The position numbers and the translations under genes were made by a program. The notes beneath the pieces are model-generated. The model was not told where the DNA came from. It saw only the letters and a list, made by a program, of their open reading frames with translations, and made no database searches. 64,000 nucleotides of DNA, taken from NCBI GenBank assembly GCA_965231925.1, contig OZ246894.1, forward strand, positions 372,001-436,000, read 5' to 3'. The stretch's first letter is position 1, and each line of letters starts with the position of its first letter. Below are positions 9,722-18,743 of the stretch, one piece after another. This stretch comes from Poriferisodalis sp965231925 (GTDB taxonomy: Bacteria > Actinomycetota > Acidimicrobiia > Acidimicrobiales > Poriferisodalaceae).

Positions 9722-10984
9722 ATGAGCGCGGTGTCCCCCACGCCGGGTTACCGCCAGCGCATCGCTGAATCGGCCATCGACAAGGCGTTGAGTGCTGTGG
9801 GTGCCGTGGTGATCGAGGGGCCTCGGGCATGCGGTAAGACGTGGACGGCGAGGCAGTTCGCCCGCAGCGAAGTGTTGTTCGACGGCAGCGACGAGCAGAG
9901 AATGGCCTTCGCAGTGGACCCGGCACGGACGCTCGACGGCGACGTGCCGCGCCTGCTTGACGAGTGGCACTTGGTGCCCGGAGTCTGGAACGCCATGCGC
10001 CGAGCCTGCGATGACCGGCGCGACAAGGGGATCTTCCTGCTCACGGGATCAGCTGTCCCACCCGACGACATCACTCGGCACTCCGGCGCTGGCCGGGTTC
10101 GGCGAGTTCGGATGCGAACTATGTCCCTGGCGGAGTCCGGCAGGTCGACGTGCGAGGTCCCGCTCAGCTCGCTGTTCGCCCGTCGCACAGTTTCTGCGAC
10201 GAAACCGGACGTCTCATTCGAGGAGATCGTCGAGATCGCGGCTGTCGGCGGTTGGCCCGGCTTGATAGAACTGCCACCCGCCGCAGCACAAGAGAACCTG
10301 GTCGCGTACCTAGACGAGATTGCGAGGACAGACGTCTCGCTCGTGGATCGGGTGCATCGAGATCCGAGAGGCGTCTCGACGCTGACGAGATCGCTCGCTC
10401 GCAACGTCTCGACAGAGGTCAGCTTCTCCACCTTGGCACGGGATGCCGATCTCGACCGGACAACCGTGAAGGCGTATCTCGAAGCGCTGGAGCGGTTGTT
10501 CGTTGCTGAGCGTGTGCCGGCTTGGCAGCCCCGTCTGAGGTCCCGCGTTCCGCTGCGACAGTCACCCAAGAGACTGTTTGTCGACCCATCATTGGCCGCC
10601 GCGGCGCTCGAGGTCGGCCCTGATCGACTGGGTAACGAACTCAGCTACTTCGGCTGCATCTTCGAGAATCTGGTGATGCGTGATCTGAAGGTGTATGCCG
10701 AGGCGAACGGCTGCGGGTTGCACCACTACCGAGACAAGACGGGCCTCGAAGCGGACGCGATCATCCAGCGCCGTTCTGACGGCGCATGGATAGCCGTGGA
10801 AGTGAAGCTGGGCGGCGCAGATGCGGTGGATGCCGCTGCTGCATCGCTCAAGCGTGTCGAATCCGCTGTCGATACCAGCGTCATTGGCCCAGCGGCCAAA
10901 CTGCTAGTGATCACCTCGACCGGCTACGGCTACGAGCGTCCCGACGGTGTTGCCGTTGCGCCCGTCACCGCTCTCGCACCATAG
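9722..10984 (+). CDS. AAA ATPase with DUF4143 domain
   Basis: A 420-residue protein of the AAA_14/DUF4143 family. It has an N-terminal P-loop ATPase (Walker A IEGPRACGKTWTA at about residue 33, Walker B RLLDEWHLVPG) and a middle winged-helix-like part. The C-terminal domain has a nuclease-like core (LEADAIIQRR ... IAVEVKLG). Such ATPases are widespread in mobile or accessory gene sets and their targets are poorly known. I chose ATG 9722 over an upstream TTG at 9671 because GGGAG lies 6 nt before it and homologues begin shortly before the YRQRIAESAIDKAL segment. It stands alone between the giant gene and the acyl-CoA dehydrogenase, consistent with horizontal acquisition (inference). Confidence 0.9.
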   Translation: MSAVSPTPGYRQRIAESAIDKALSAVGAVVIEGPRACGKTWTARQFARSEVLFDGSDEQRMAFAVDPARTLDGDVPRLLDEWHLVPGVWNAMRRACDDRRDKGIFLLTGSAVPPDDITRHSGAGRVRRVRMRTMSLAESGRSTCEVPLSSLFARRTVSATKPDVSFEEIVEIAAVGGWPGLIELPPAAAQENLVAYLDEIARTDVSLVDRVHRDPRGVSTLTRSLARNVSTEVSFSTLARDADLDRTTVKAYLEALERLFVAERVPAWQPRLRSRVPLRQSPKRLFVDPSLAAAALEVGPDRLGNELSYFGCIFENLVMRDLKVYAEANGCGLHHYRDKTGLEADAIIQRRSDGAWIAVEVKLGGADAVDAAAASLKRVESAVDTSVIGPAAKLLVITSTGYGYERPDGVAVAPVTALAP

Positions 10985-11133
10985 CGATGAGACGCCAACC
11001 GCAGGCCGCCAGGCCAGCGAGCCTTCGCGGGCTGTGGAGGGCGAGCCGTAGTCTGTTCGCAGGCTGGTTCGTCGCTGCGACTGCCCCGGCGCCGACCCAC
11101 TGCTCCACCCCCTAGCCGCCCTGCGAGGTTGTG

Positions 11134-12987
11134 ATGTCTGAGTACTCCGCCCCCGTCGACGACATGCTGTTCGTGCTCGAACACGTGGCCGAGCTGGATG
11201 GCTTGGCCGCTCACGAACGTTTCGCGCACGCCGATCTCGAGACTGCGAGTGCTCTGCTGGATGAGGCCGGCCGCTTCATGTCCGCCGAGGTTGCCCCGCT
11301 CAACGTGCCCGGCGATCAGCAGGGGCTCGATTTCGACGACGGCGTGATCACCCATCCCGACGGTTTCGCTGATGCCTACACCAAGTTCGTGGAGGCCGGC
11401 TGGAACGGCATGGCCTTCGACGACGACTTCGGCGGCGGCGGGATGCCGTGGTGCGTCGGGCTCGCCGTCCAGGAAATGCTCACCGCGGCCAGCATGGCGT
11501 TCAGCCTGTGCCCGCTGCTGACCCAGGGCGCCATCGACGCCATCACCCACCACGCGGATGAAACGCTGCAGCAGACATTCCTGCCCAAGATGATCAGCGG
11601 CGAATGGTCCGGCACGATGAATCTGACCGAGCCCCACGCCGGCTCCGACGTGGGTGCCCTCACCAGCCGTGCTGTCCCGCAGGACGACGGCAGCTACCTC
11701 ATCACCGGGACGAAGATCTTCATCACCTACGGCGAGCACGAACTCGCCGACAACATCATCCACCTAGTGCTGGCCCGCACGCCGGAGGGCCCCCCCGGCA
11801 CCCGCGGCATCAGCCTGTTCCTGGTTCCCAAGTACCTCGTGAACCCTGACGGCTCGCTGGGGCGCCGCAACGACCTGCGGGCAGTGTCCACCGAGCACAA
11901 GATCGGCATCCACGCCAGCCCGACGTGTGTGATGTCCTACGGCGACGAAGGCGGTGCCGTCGGCTATCTCGTGGGCCCCGAGCACGGCGGCATGCGCGCC
12001 ATGTTCACCATGATGAACAACGCCCGGCTGTCGGTGGGCCTCCAAGGCCTGTCGCTCACCGACCGGGCGTACCAGCAGGCACGGGAATATGCCGTCAACC
12101 GCAAGCAGGGGCGGGCCATCGGCGCCGAGCTTCCCCCCGGCGAGTCCTCGCCGATCGTGGACCACGCCGACGTGCGACGGATGCTGCTGACGATGCGGGC
12201 GAACGCCGAGGCCATGCGCTGCGTGATGTATTTGAACGCGGCGGCGATCGACCGCGCCCTCGTCGTAACCGATCCGGACGAACAGCAGCGAGCCGACGAG
12301 CTCACCGCGATCCTGACGCCGATCAGCAAAGGCTGGGGCACCGACCTGGGCGTCGAGATGACCTCGCTCGGCGTGCAGGTGCACGGCGGCATGGGCTATG
12401 TCGAGGAAACCGGCGCCGCGCAGCACTGGCGCGACAGCCGCATCGCCCCGATCTATGAGGGCACCAACGGCATCCAGGCAGCCGACTTGGCGTTTCGCAA
12501 GCTGCCGCTCGGCGGTGGGGAGGCCATGGCCCGGCTGCTCGGTGACATGAGTGCGACTGCGGGTGAGCTGGCCGGAAGCGGCGACGCCGACTTGGCCGCG
12601 ATCGGCGCTGCGCTCGACGACGGCGTCGCGGCGATGGGCGAAGCCGCCATGTGGCTGGGCGGTCAGCTCTCGGCGGCGCCGAACGATGTGGCCGCCGGCT
12701 CTTCGCCGTTCCTGCGGCTGGCCGGTGTCGTAGTGGGCGGATGGCTGATGGGCCGCAGCGCACAGGCGGCAGCGGGGCTCCTTGCCGAGCAGGGCTTGAC
12801 GGCCGCGCAGGCCCGAGACGGCGCCACCGCCGCCTCCGACAGCAGCGCCTCGCCGCAGTTCCTGGCCGACAAGGTCACGACTGCCCGTTTCTATGCCGAC
12901 CAGATCCTGCCGTCGGCCCGCGGGCTGGTACCTGCGGTGACGGGCGGCGCCGAGATGTTCTTCGCCATCCCGGCCGACCGGCTCTGA
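11134..12987 (+). CDS. Long-form acyl-CoA dehydrogenase (DmdC-like)
   Basis: A 617-residue FAD enzyme that oxidises an acyl-CoA at the alpha-beta bond. It is about 600 residues rather than 380, with an extra N-terminal helix domain (MSEYSAPVDDMLFVL) and a C-terminal extension, as in the group including 3-methylmercaptopropionyl-CoA dehydrogenase (DmdC) and related fatty acyl-CoA dehydrogenases. Middle-domain signature MNLTEPHAGSDVG and the catalytic-base motif APIYEGTNGIQ (Glu near residue 444) are present. Substrate cannot be told from sequence. The ATG at 11134 has GAGG 5 nt upstream; a GTG one codon earlier is also possible. larE follows 118 bp later on the same strand. Confidence 0.92.
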   Translation: MSEYSAPVDDMLFVLEHVAELDGLAAHERFAHADLETASALLDEAGRFMSAEVAPLNVPGDQQGLDFDDGVITHPDGFADAYTKFVEAGWNGMAFDDDFGGGGMPWCVGLAVQEMLTAASMAFSLCPLLTQGAIDAITHHADETLQQTFLPKMISGEWSGTMNLTEPHAGSDVGALTSRAVPQDDGSYLITGTKIFITYGEHELADNIIHLVLARTPEGPPGTRGISLFLVPKYLVNPDGSLGRRNDLRAVSTEHKIGIHASPTCVMSYGDEGGAVGYLVGPEHGGMRAMFTMMNNARLSVGLQGLSLTDRAYQQAREYAVNRKQGRAIGAELPPGESSPIVDHADVRRMLLTMRANAEAMRCVMYLNAAAIDRALVVTDPDEQQRADELTAILTPISKGWGTDLGVEMTSLGVQVHGGMGYVEETGAAQHWRDSRIAPIYEGTNGIQAADLAFRKLPLGGGEAMARLLGDMSATAGELAGSGDADLAAIGAALDDGVAAMGEAAMWLGGQLSAAPNDVAAGSSPFLRLAGVVVGGWLMGRSAQAAAGLLAEQGLTAAQARDGATAASDSSASPQFLADKVTTARFYADQILPSARGLVPAVTGGAEMFFAIPADRL

Positions 12988-13105
12988 GCGTCCCGGCGCC
13001 GCACTGATGACGCTGGGCGACGGCGGGAACGGGAGCGGCACGATGTCTGCCGATGGGCCCTCGGACGCCGCGTTGACGACAGCGGGCGAGGCTAGGGAGG
13101 AACGG

Positions 13106-13963
13106 GTGGGCGTGACCGACGGATCGGCGTCCGCCGATGGGTCCATCGACCGGCTGCGCGGCTTCTTCGTCGAGTCAGGCCCGGTGGTGGTGGCATTCAG
13201 CGGCGGGGTCGATTCGTCGCTCGTGGCGTGGGCGGCCAACGACGTGCTCGGCGACGATGCGCTGTGCGTGACGGCCGTCTCGCCGAGCCTCGCGACCGAC
13301 GAGGAAGCCGACTGCGCGGCCCTGGCGGCCGAATGGGGACTTGCGTGGCAGACCGTTGAGACCGACGAGATGTCTCGCGCCGCCTATCGCACGAACGACG
13401 CCAACCGGTGCTTCCATTGCAAATCGGCCCTGATGGATCAGCTCGAGCCGCTGGCGGCCGAACGGGGCGCGCTGGTGGTGCTGGGCGTCAACCTCGACGA
13501 CCTCGGCGACCATCGCCCGGGCCAGCAGGCTGCCGGCGACCGGGGAGCCCGGTTCCCGCTGGTGGAAGCCGGCTTCACCAAGGCGGACGTGCGCGCCGTC
13601 AGCGCCGATTTGGGCTTGCGCACTTGGGACAAACCCGCCGCCGCATGCCTAGCCTCGCGGGTGCCCTATGGCACGCAGGTCACGGTGCCGCTGCTGGCGC
13701 GGCTCGATCGCGCAGAGGCCGCCTTGCGCCGGCTGGGCTTTGCCCAGCTGCGAGTACGCGATTACGGCGACACGGCGCGCATTGAGCTGCCGCTCGACGA
13801 TCTCGCCGAGGCGGTCCGCCGGCGTGAGGCCGTCGTGGAAGCGGTCAGCGGCGTCGGCTATCGCTACGTCACGCTCGACTTGGAGGGCTTCCGCTCCGGC
13901 AATCTCAACGGTGCCCTGGCCGATGACGTGTCGCTGCCTCGAGCACGAGGGGTCTGCGGGTGA
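13106..13963 (+). CDS. larE: ATP-dependent sulfur transferase LarE
   Basis: A 285-residue PP-loop enzyme that adenylates and then thiolates a pyridinium dicarboxylate mononucleotide during nickel-pincer (NPN) cofactor synthesis. The PP-loop motif FSGGVDSSL is near residue 30. RCFHC (about residue 101) and the family Cys in KPAAACLASRVPYG, equivalent to the sacrificial Cys of Lactobacillus LarE, are visible. I chose GTG 13106 because AGGGAGG sits 5 nt upstream and gives the usual family length; an upstream ATG at 13007 would add 33 low-complexity residues. LarB and LarC are not in the window. The next ORF overlaps its stop by 4 bases, suggesting translational coupling. Confidence 0.9.
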   Translation: MGVTDGSASADGSIDRLRGFFVESGPVVVAFSGGVDSSLVAWAANDVLGDDALCVTAVSPSLATDEEADCAALAAEWGLAWQTVETDEMSRAAYRTNDANRCFHCKSALMDQLEPLAAERGALVVLGVNLDDLGDHRPGQQAAGDRGARFPLVEAGFTKADVRAVSADLGLRTWDKPAAACLASRVPYGTQVTVPLLARLDRAEAALRRLGFAQLRVRDYGDTARIELPLDDLAEAVRRREAVVEAVSGVGYRYVTLDLEGFRSGNLNGALADDVSLPRARGVCG

Positions 13964-14634
13964 GCGCGGCTGGCACGGGCACCAGCGCGGCAGAGCCGCG
14001 GGCTGACTGGGTGCCCGGTTCACTGAGCGAGGCGGCCGAGATGCTGGCCGACGGGGCCATCGCCGCGCTGCCCGGCTGGGTGGAGCGGTGCGTGGCGCAG
14101 GCGTGCGAGCGTGCCGGTGTCGCTGCTGCAAGCCTCGGTGACTCGGCACGCACGGCCGGCGTGAGGTGCGCCGCCGAGACCGGCCCGCCGCTGCGAGACC
14201 TGTTGGCAACCGATGTCGACGAGCAGCAGACGACGCCGTTGAGCGTGCTGCGCGGCGCCGTGCGATTCCCGACACAGGTGCTGAGCGACGGCGGCGTCCC
14301 GGCGCCTGACCGTGATGACTTCGATGCGTCTCGCTTTCCCGACGATCCCTTCGGGCTGACGCCGGCTTCGTTCGCCGACATCGATCCCGCGCTGGGACCG
14401 ATCGGCATCGCCTGGGGCGCCGCGAAGGCGTTCGAGGTGCTGCAGCGACGCCGCACGGCCGAGCCTGCGAGGCGCAGTGATGCGGCCGAGCCTGCGAGGC
14501 GCAGTGATACGGCGGAGCCTGCGAGGCGCGGTGATTCGGCCGAGCCTGCGAGGCGCGGTGATTCGGCCGAGCCTGCGAGGCGCGGTGATTCGGCCGAGCC
14601 TGCGAGGCGCAGTGACACAGGGGGCCAGCGATGA
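13960..14634 (+). CDS. Unknown protein with C-terminal AEPARR repeats
   Basis: A 224-residue protein I do not recognise. The first 165 residues look globular, with a helical start (SLSEAAEMLADGAIAALPGWVER) and a segment PDDPFGLTPASFADIDP. The last third is a 9-residue repeat, AEPARR(S/G)D plus one residue, about six times. It starts at a GTG overlapping the larE stop (GTGA) and its stop overlaps the glnD ATG (ATGA), so the three genes are probably one operon. No signal peptide or TM helix is seen. The basic/acidic repeat tail is probably disordered. A role linked to GlnD is possible only from position. Confidence 0.7.
   Translation: MSAAGTGTSAAEPRADWVPGSLSEAAEMLADGAIAALPGWVERCVAQACERAGVAAASLGDSARTAGVRCAAETGPPLRDLLATDVDEQQTTPLSVLRGAVRFPTQVLSDGGVPAPDRDDFDASRFPDDPFGLTPASFADIDPALGPIGIAWGAAKAFEVLQRRRTAEPARRSDAAEPARRSDTAEPARRGDSAEPARRGDSAEPARRGDSAEPARRSDTGGQR
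14461..14622 (+). repeat. 27-bp tandem repeat, six units, in-frame
   Basis: Units begin GAGCCTGCGAGGCGC at 14461, 14488, 14515, 14542, 14569 and 14596, an exact 27-bp period. Units 3-5 are identical or nearly so. The repeat encodes the C-terminal tail of the unknown ORF and stops just before glnD. Confidence 0.95.
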
Positions 14635-16919
14635 CGTCGTTCGGCGAGCGTCGAGCGGCACTGGCCCGCACGGCTGACGCTGCCGATCTGCCGGCCGCGC
14701 TGTCTGCGCTGACCGATGCGTGGCTGGCCGAACGCTTCGCGGCCGAGGCAGTCGAGTGCGGGTTCGACAGCGTGAACGAGGCGGGCACGGGCGTCGCGCT
14801 TGTGGCCGTCGGCGGCTACGGCCGCGGCGAGCTGTGCCCCGGCAGCGACATCGACCTGCTGCTGGTGCACGACGACATCGACACCGGCAACCTGGCCGAC
14901 TGTCTCTGGTACCCGATCTGGGACGAGAAGCTGAAGCTCGGCCACGCCGTCCGGTCGCTGGCGGGAACGCTGGAATTGGCGGCTTCGGACACCGACACGG
15001 CCACTGCGCTCGCCGACGCGCGCCACCTGGCCGGCGACGCAACCCTGACGGCCCGCCTCAGCGAGGGCGTTCGGGCCGACTGGCGCGACAACGCATCGGG
15101 GCGGCTCGATGAGCTGCAGCGCGCCGTGAGCCGCCGGCACAGCCAGAGCGGAGAGGTGGCTTTCCTGCTCGAGCCCGATCTCAAGACCGGCCGCGGCGGG
15201 CTGCGCGATGCTCACGCAATCCGCTGGGCCAAGCTGGCCGGCGTCGAACTGCCCGCGGCCGACAACGAACGTCTCGCCGAGGCCTACCAGACGTTGCTGC
15301 GGGCCCGGGTGGAGCTGCACCGCACGACCGGCCTGCGCAGCGATGTGCTGTCCGCTGACGACCAGAACGCCGTGGCCGAGCGATCCGGCGCGGTCGACGC
15401 CGACGCGTTCATGGCCGAGATTGCACAGGCCGGGCGCATCATCTCATTCCTGTCGGACCAGCTGTGGTCGAGCGTTGCCCGCCAGCAGAGCGAGCTCGCC
15501 GCCGGGGACGTGGACATCTCGGGGCTGTCGATTCGCGACGGCGAGCTGGTGATCGACGGCGACCCCTCGACCGATGTCGTGCTGGTGCTGCATGCGGCCG
15601 TGCAGTCGGCCCGCAGCGAGGTCCCGATCAGCCGGGCCAGCCTCGACAAGCTGGCCCAGCGCCAGCCGCAGTTCCCCGATCCATGGCCTCAGGGCGCCCG
15701 GGCGCTCTTCGTCGAACTGCTGAGTTGCGGGCGAAAGGCCATCGACGTCATCGAGACGCTCGACTACTTCGATGTGTGGACACGAGTGCTGCCCGAGTGG
15801 GCGCCGAACCGCAACCGTCCCCAGCGCTCCCGCTACCACCGCTTCACGGTGGATCGCCATCTGCTGGAGGCTGTCGCCGAGGCGGCCCGCTTCACCCACC
15901 GGGTGGCGCGCCCTGACCTGCTGGTCATGGGAGCGCTGCTGCACGACATCGGCAAGGGCTACCCGGGCGATCACACCCAAGCCGGCATGCGGCTGGCAGG
16001 CCCCATCGCCCGGCGCTGCGGCTGGAGCTCCGACGACGCCGACACGCTCGTGCGCCTCACCCAGCATCACTTGCTGTTGACCGATGTCGCCACCCGCCGT
16101 GACCTCGACGATCCGCTGACGGTCGCCACCGTCGCCCGGGCGACCCAGACGCCCGAGTTCTTGGAATTGCTGGCCGTGATGACCGAGGCCGACTGTCTGG
16201 CCACGGGCCCGATGGCGTGGGGGGAGTGGACGTCAAGCCTGGTGTCGACCCTGGTGGAGATGACCTCCGAGCACATGAGCGGTGCTGACCCCGCGCAGCC
16301 GAGCCACCGTCGCCTGCTCACCACCGAAGTCGTGGAGCTGATGGCGGCGGGCGACACGGCGTTGCGAGTCGACGACGACGTGCTGACCGTGGTCGCTCCT
16401 GACGAGCGGGGCCTGTTCAGCCGGGCCGCTGGTGTGCTCGCGCTGCGTGGGCTCGACGTGCTGCAGGCGGACGCCTACTCGAGCCCTGCGGGCATGGCGG
16501 TGTCGTCGTTCCGGATCGTTCCACCCGACACGCCGGTGGACTGGGACCGGGTGATCTTCGATGTGCGCCGGTCGCTGCGGGGACATCTGGCGCTGGAGGC
16601 GCGCATTGCCGAGCGTGCCCGGGTGTACCGACGCCGCCGTGCGCTGTCAGCGACGCGAGCCGCCACGAGCGTCACGTTCGACGCCGCATCGGCAACAGGA
16701 GCGACGATTGTGGAGGTCCGCACTGAGGACCACATCGGCGTGCTGTACAAGGTGACCCGGGTGCTGGCCGAGATGGGCCTCGACATCCGCTCGGCCAAGA
16801 TCCAAACGCTGGCGAACGAGGTGGTCGACTCGTTCTACGTGGTCGGTCCCGACGGACCGGTCATCGACGAAGCACACCAGCGAGAGGTAGAGCTGGCCCT
16901 GCGCCACGCCCTGATCTAG
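14631..16919 (+). CDS. glnD: [Protein-PII] uridylyltransferase / uridylyl-removing enzyme
   Basis: A 762-residue nitrogen sensor that modifies PII proteins according to glutamine level. Order: nucleotidyltransferase domain (GGYGRGELCPGSDIDLLLVHD around 60-80, with the G-S and D-x-D metal motif), linker, HD phosphohydrolase domain (LLHDIGKGYPGDHT around 440), and two C-terminal ACT domains (DERGLFSRAAGVLALRGLDV and EDHIGVLYKVTRVLAEMGLDI). It is shorter than the enterobacterial enzyme but domain-complete. The ATG overlaps the stop of the preceding ORF. In some actinobacteria the enzyme adenylylates rather than uridylylates GlnK; sequence alone does not decide. No glnK or amt is in the window. 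Confidence 0.95.
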   Translation: MTSFGERRAALARTADAADLPAALSALTDAWLAERFAAEAVECGFDSVNEAGTGVALVAVGGYGRGELCPGSDIDLLLVHDDIDTGNLADCLWYPIWDEKLKLGHAVRSLAGTLELAASDTDTATALADARHLAGDATLTARLSEGVRADWRDNASGRLDELQRAVSRRHSQSGEVAFLLEPDLKTGRGGLRDAHAIRWAKLAGVELPAADNERLAEAYQTLLRARVELHRTTGLRSDVLSADDQNAVAERSGAVDADAFMAEIAQAGRIISFLSDQLWSSVARQQSELAAGDVDISGLSIRDGELVIDGDPSTDVVLVLHAAVQSARSEVPISRASLDKLAQRQPQFPDPWPQGARALFVELLSCGRKAIDVIETLDYFDVWTRVLPEWAPNRNRPQRSRYHRFTVDRHLLEAVAEAARFTHRVARPDLLVMGALLHDIGKGYPGDHTQAGMRLAGPIARRCGWSSDDADTLVRLTQHHLLLTDVATRRDLDDPLTVATVARATQTPEFLELLAVMTEADCLATGPMAWGEWTSSLVSTLVEMTSEHMSGADPAQPSHRRLLTTEVVELMAAGDTALRVDDDVLTVVAPDERGLFSRAAGVLALRGLDVLQADAYSSPAGMAVSSFRIVPPDTPVDWDRVIFDVRRSLRGHLALEARIAERARVYRRRRALSATRAATSVTFDAASATGATIVEVRTEDHIGVLYKVTRVLAEMGLDIRSAKIQTLANEVVDSFYVVGPDGPVIDEAHQREVELALRHALI

Positions 16920-16935
16920 CTGCACAATTCTCTTG

Positions 16936-16955
16936 CCGGGTGCCTTGGTGCCCGG
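16936..16955 (+). terminator. Stem-loop after glnD
   Basis: CCGGGTGCC pairs with GGTGCCCGG around a TT loop, 17 bases after the glnD stop. It lies between two convergent genes and may serve as the glnD terminator. No U-tract follows. Confidence 0.6.
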
Positions 16956-17027
16956 TTACTGTCCAAAGGGACGCAGCGCCCCCGGCTCAGTTGGCATTTC
17001 TGGTTCGCAGGGGCGCTGGGCTGCTGA

Positions 17028-17085
17028 TCAATCTGGTTCCTGCTGGCGCAGGCTGGTCAGTCTGGTTCTTGCTGGCGCAGGAACT
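17028..17085. repeat. 29-bp tandem duplication across the PAC2 stop codon
   Basis: A 29-bp unit containing CTGGTTC(C/T)TGCTGGCGCAGG occurs at 17028-17056 and 17057-17085 with few differences. On the minus strand it covers the last codons and the stop of the PAC2 gene, so the second copy is a relic 3' tail. Confidence 0.85.
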
Positions 17086-17920
17086 GCTCCAACTCATTGA
17101 TGAGGCCGTCGGGGTTCTCGACCATCTCGCTGAAGTCTTCTACTGCTTCGGCTGCTGATTCTTCGAGAATCTGCTGCGCGTACTGGGCCAGCGTGTCGTC
17201 GCCAGCGACCAGCTCGTCGATCTGACGGCCGTAGTTGGCGGCTGCGCTGTGCAGCTCCGACTCGCCCAGCGTCACGCCCAGGAACTGCCCCACTCGCTCG
17301 GCGAGCGCCAGGGCGGCCTTCGGCGAGGGGTAGTTGTGCACGTAGGTGGGCACGGTGGCCCAGAACGACACGCTGTCGAAGCCGGCCCGATGGCAGGCAT
17401 CGTTCAGCACGCCGATGATCCCGGTGGGGCCCTCGTAGGTGGATTGGCGCAGGCCCATGTTCAGGTTGAGGGCGGCATTGTTGGATGCGCCCACCACGTT
17501 GACGGGCGCGTTGTGGTGGGTGTCGGTCAGCAGCGCGCCCAGCGTCACCACGGTGGAGACCCCCAGCGAATTGGCCATCTCGATGATCACGTCGCAGAAC
17601 GTGCGCCAGCGCAGCCGGGGCTCCACGCCAAGCACGGTGATCACAGCACGCCCGTCGTCGACCTCGCCGATGCGCACATCGGGTGTGGGCCAGTCGATCT
17701 TGCGCTCGCCCTCGACCACCTGCACGCTGGGCCGTACCGAAGCGAAGTCGTAGAAGTACTCGGGGTCGATCTGCGCGACCGGATGGCAGCGAAAGCGCCG
17801 CCGCAGATACTTGGCGGACTCTGTGGCGGCGTCGCCGGCGTCATTCCAGCCCGAGAATGCGGCAATGAGGATGGTGTCCTTGCCGGGTTCGGGTCGCTCG
17901 ATCCACTCAAGATGGCCCAC
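17057..17920 (-). CDS. PAC2-family protein (proteasome assembly chaperone-like)
   Basis: A 287-residue actinobacterial PAC2 protein. The hallmark segment ILIAAFSGWNDAGDAATES follows the conserved EWIERPEPGK start; later GVEPRLRWRTFCDVI and VTLGALLTDTHHNAPV are also family-typical. PAC2 proteins resemble eukaryotic proteasome assembly chaperones, but the bacterial role is unproven. I chose GTG 17920 although an in-frame ATG exists at 18052, because the extra 44 residues read into an inverted-repeat element that also occurs elsewhere in the window. No clear ribosome site precedes this GTG, so the start is uncertain. It is convergent with glnD and divergent from the GNAT gene. Confidence 0.85.
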   Translation of the reverse strand: MGHLEWIERPEPGKDTILIAAFSGWNDAGDAATESAKYLRRRFRCHPVAQIDPEYFYDFASVRPSVQVVEGERKIDWPTPDVRIGEVDDGRAVITVLGVEPRLRWRTFCDVIIEMANSLGVSTVVTLGALLTDTHHNAPVNVVGASNNAALNLNMGLRQSTYEGPTGIIGVLNDACHRAGFDSVSFWATVPTYVHNYPSPKAALALAERVGQFLGVTLGESELHSAAANYGRQIDELVAGDDTLAQYAQQILEESAAEAVEDFSEMVENPDGLINELEQFLRQQEPD

Positions 17921-17980
17921 GTTGGCGAGGCTAGCGGCACCCCTGCGGCCGCCGACTCTGCGCGGTTCTGTCGTGGGGTG

Positions 17981-18150
17981 CGCCCGCTGCGGAGGCGACA
18001 GAAGCCTCTGCTCCAGCGATCCGGCAGGCGAGAGATTCGCACCGCACCGCATTTCTTGCCGACGTCATCGACGCATCACGGTTCATCCACTCTGGAACTG
18101 GTCGCAACGTCGCAGAGTCTCCTGCCGCCTCCACAGCTATGACATCTGTG
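17981..18150. repeat. Dispersed inverted-repeat element, copy A (interrupted)
   Basis: Outer arms GGAGGCGACAG (17991-18001) and CTGCCGCCTCC (18122-18132) pair with one mismatch. Left-arm GCTCCAGCGATCCGGC and right-arm GGTCGCAACGTCGC with GAGTCTCCTGCCGCCTCCAC match copy B at 47541-47640. About 70 bases between the arms are absent from copy B. It lies between the divergent PAC2 and GNAT genes. Confidence 0.8.
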
Positions 18151-18189
18151 CCTGTCGGCCCATACCCCTGCGGGTTTCTTGGTCGTACG

Positions 18190-18690
18190 ATGCGCACTGT
18201 GGCTGAGCCCGTTGCGTCGCCGGCGATCTTGCAACCCGGTGTTCGCGTCGAGGTGTGCGACTTGGTCGACGACGCGTTGGTGGGTGCGTTCGCGCGGCTG
18301 CACCCGCAGTTGTCGAGCTCGCCGCCGCCCGACGCTGAGGCGCTTGAGCGCATTGTCGGTCACCCCGCCAACACGGTGCTCGTCGCCCGCGCCGGGTCGG
18401 ATGAGGCACCAGATCAACCATCAAACGAGATCGTCGGCGCGATGATCCTGGTGCTTTTTCCGCTGGCCAGCGGCCTGCGGGCGTGGATCGAGGACGTCGT
18501 GGTGGACGAGTCTGCGCGCGGCCGCGGCATTGGTGCCGCGCTCAATCGGCATGCGATCGAGATTGCCCGGCGGGCGGGCGCCCGCACGGTCGACCTCACC
18601 TCTCGACCCGACCGCGAAGCTGCCAACCGCCTGTACGCGCGGCTTGGTTTCCAGCAGCGCAGCACCAACGTCTACCGGCTCGAGCTCTGA
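18190..18690 (+). CDS. GNAT-family N-acetyltransferase
   Basis: A 166-residue acetyl-CoA-dependent acetyltransferase of unknown substrate. The acetyl-CoA binding motif A is IEDVVVDESARGRGIGAALN (Q/RxxGxG form), followed by a motif-B-like RLYARLGFQQRSTNVYRLEL C-terminus. The frame is open further up, and GTG 18199 is an equally good start; ATG 18190 is chosen provisionally. DoxX follows 53 bp later. Confidence 0.8.
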   Translation: MRTVAEPVASPAILQPGVRVEVCDLVDDALVGAFARLHPQLSSSPPPDAEALERIVGHPANTVLVARAGSDEAPDQPSNEIVGAMILVLFPLASGLRAWIEDVVVDESARGRGIGAALNRHAIEIARRAGARTVDLTSRPDREAANRLYARLGFQQRSTNVYRLEL

Positions 18691-18743
18691 CTACGGTTCG
18701 GGTCGAACGTCGTTGCATGAGCCACTGAGGGGGCCCTGGAATC

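Noticed and set aside
13007..13105. Upstream ATG start for larE
   Set aside because: The extra 33 residues are Gly/Ser/Ala-rich filler, while GTG 13106 has a strong ribosome site and gives family length.
11764..13239. 491-residue minus-strand ORF over the acyl-CoA dehydrogenase and larE
   Set aside because: It spans two well-supported plus-strand genes and has low-complexity His/Arg-rich composition typical of shadow frames.
14461..14622. CRISPR-like array
   Set aside because: Units are contiguous 27-bp coding repeats without spacers, in frame inside an ORF.
17921..18052. N-terminal extension of PAC2 from ATG 18052
   Set aside because: The added residues are encoded by the dispersed inverted-repeat element also found at 47.6 kb, and homology begins at EWIERPE.
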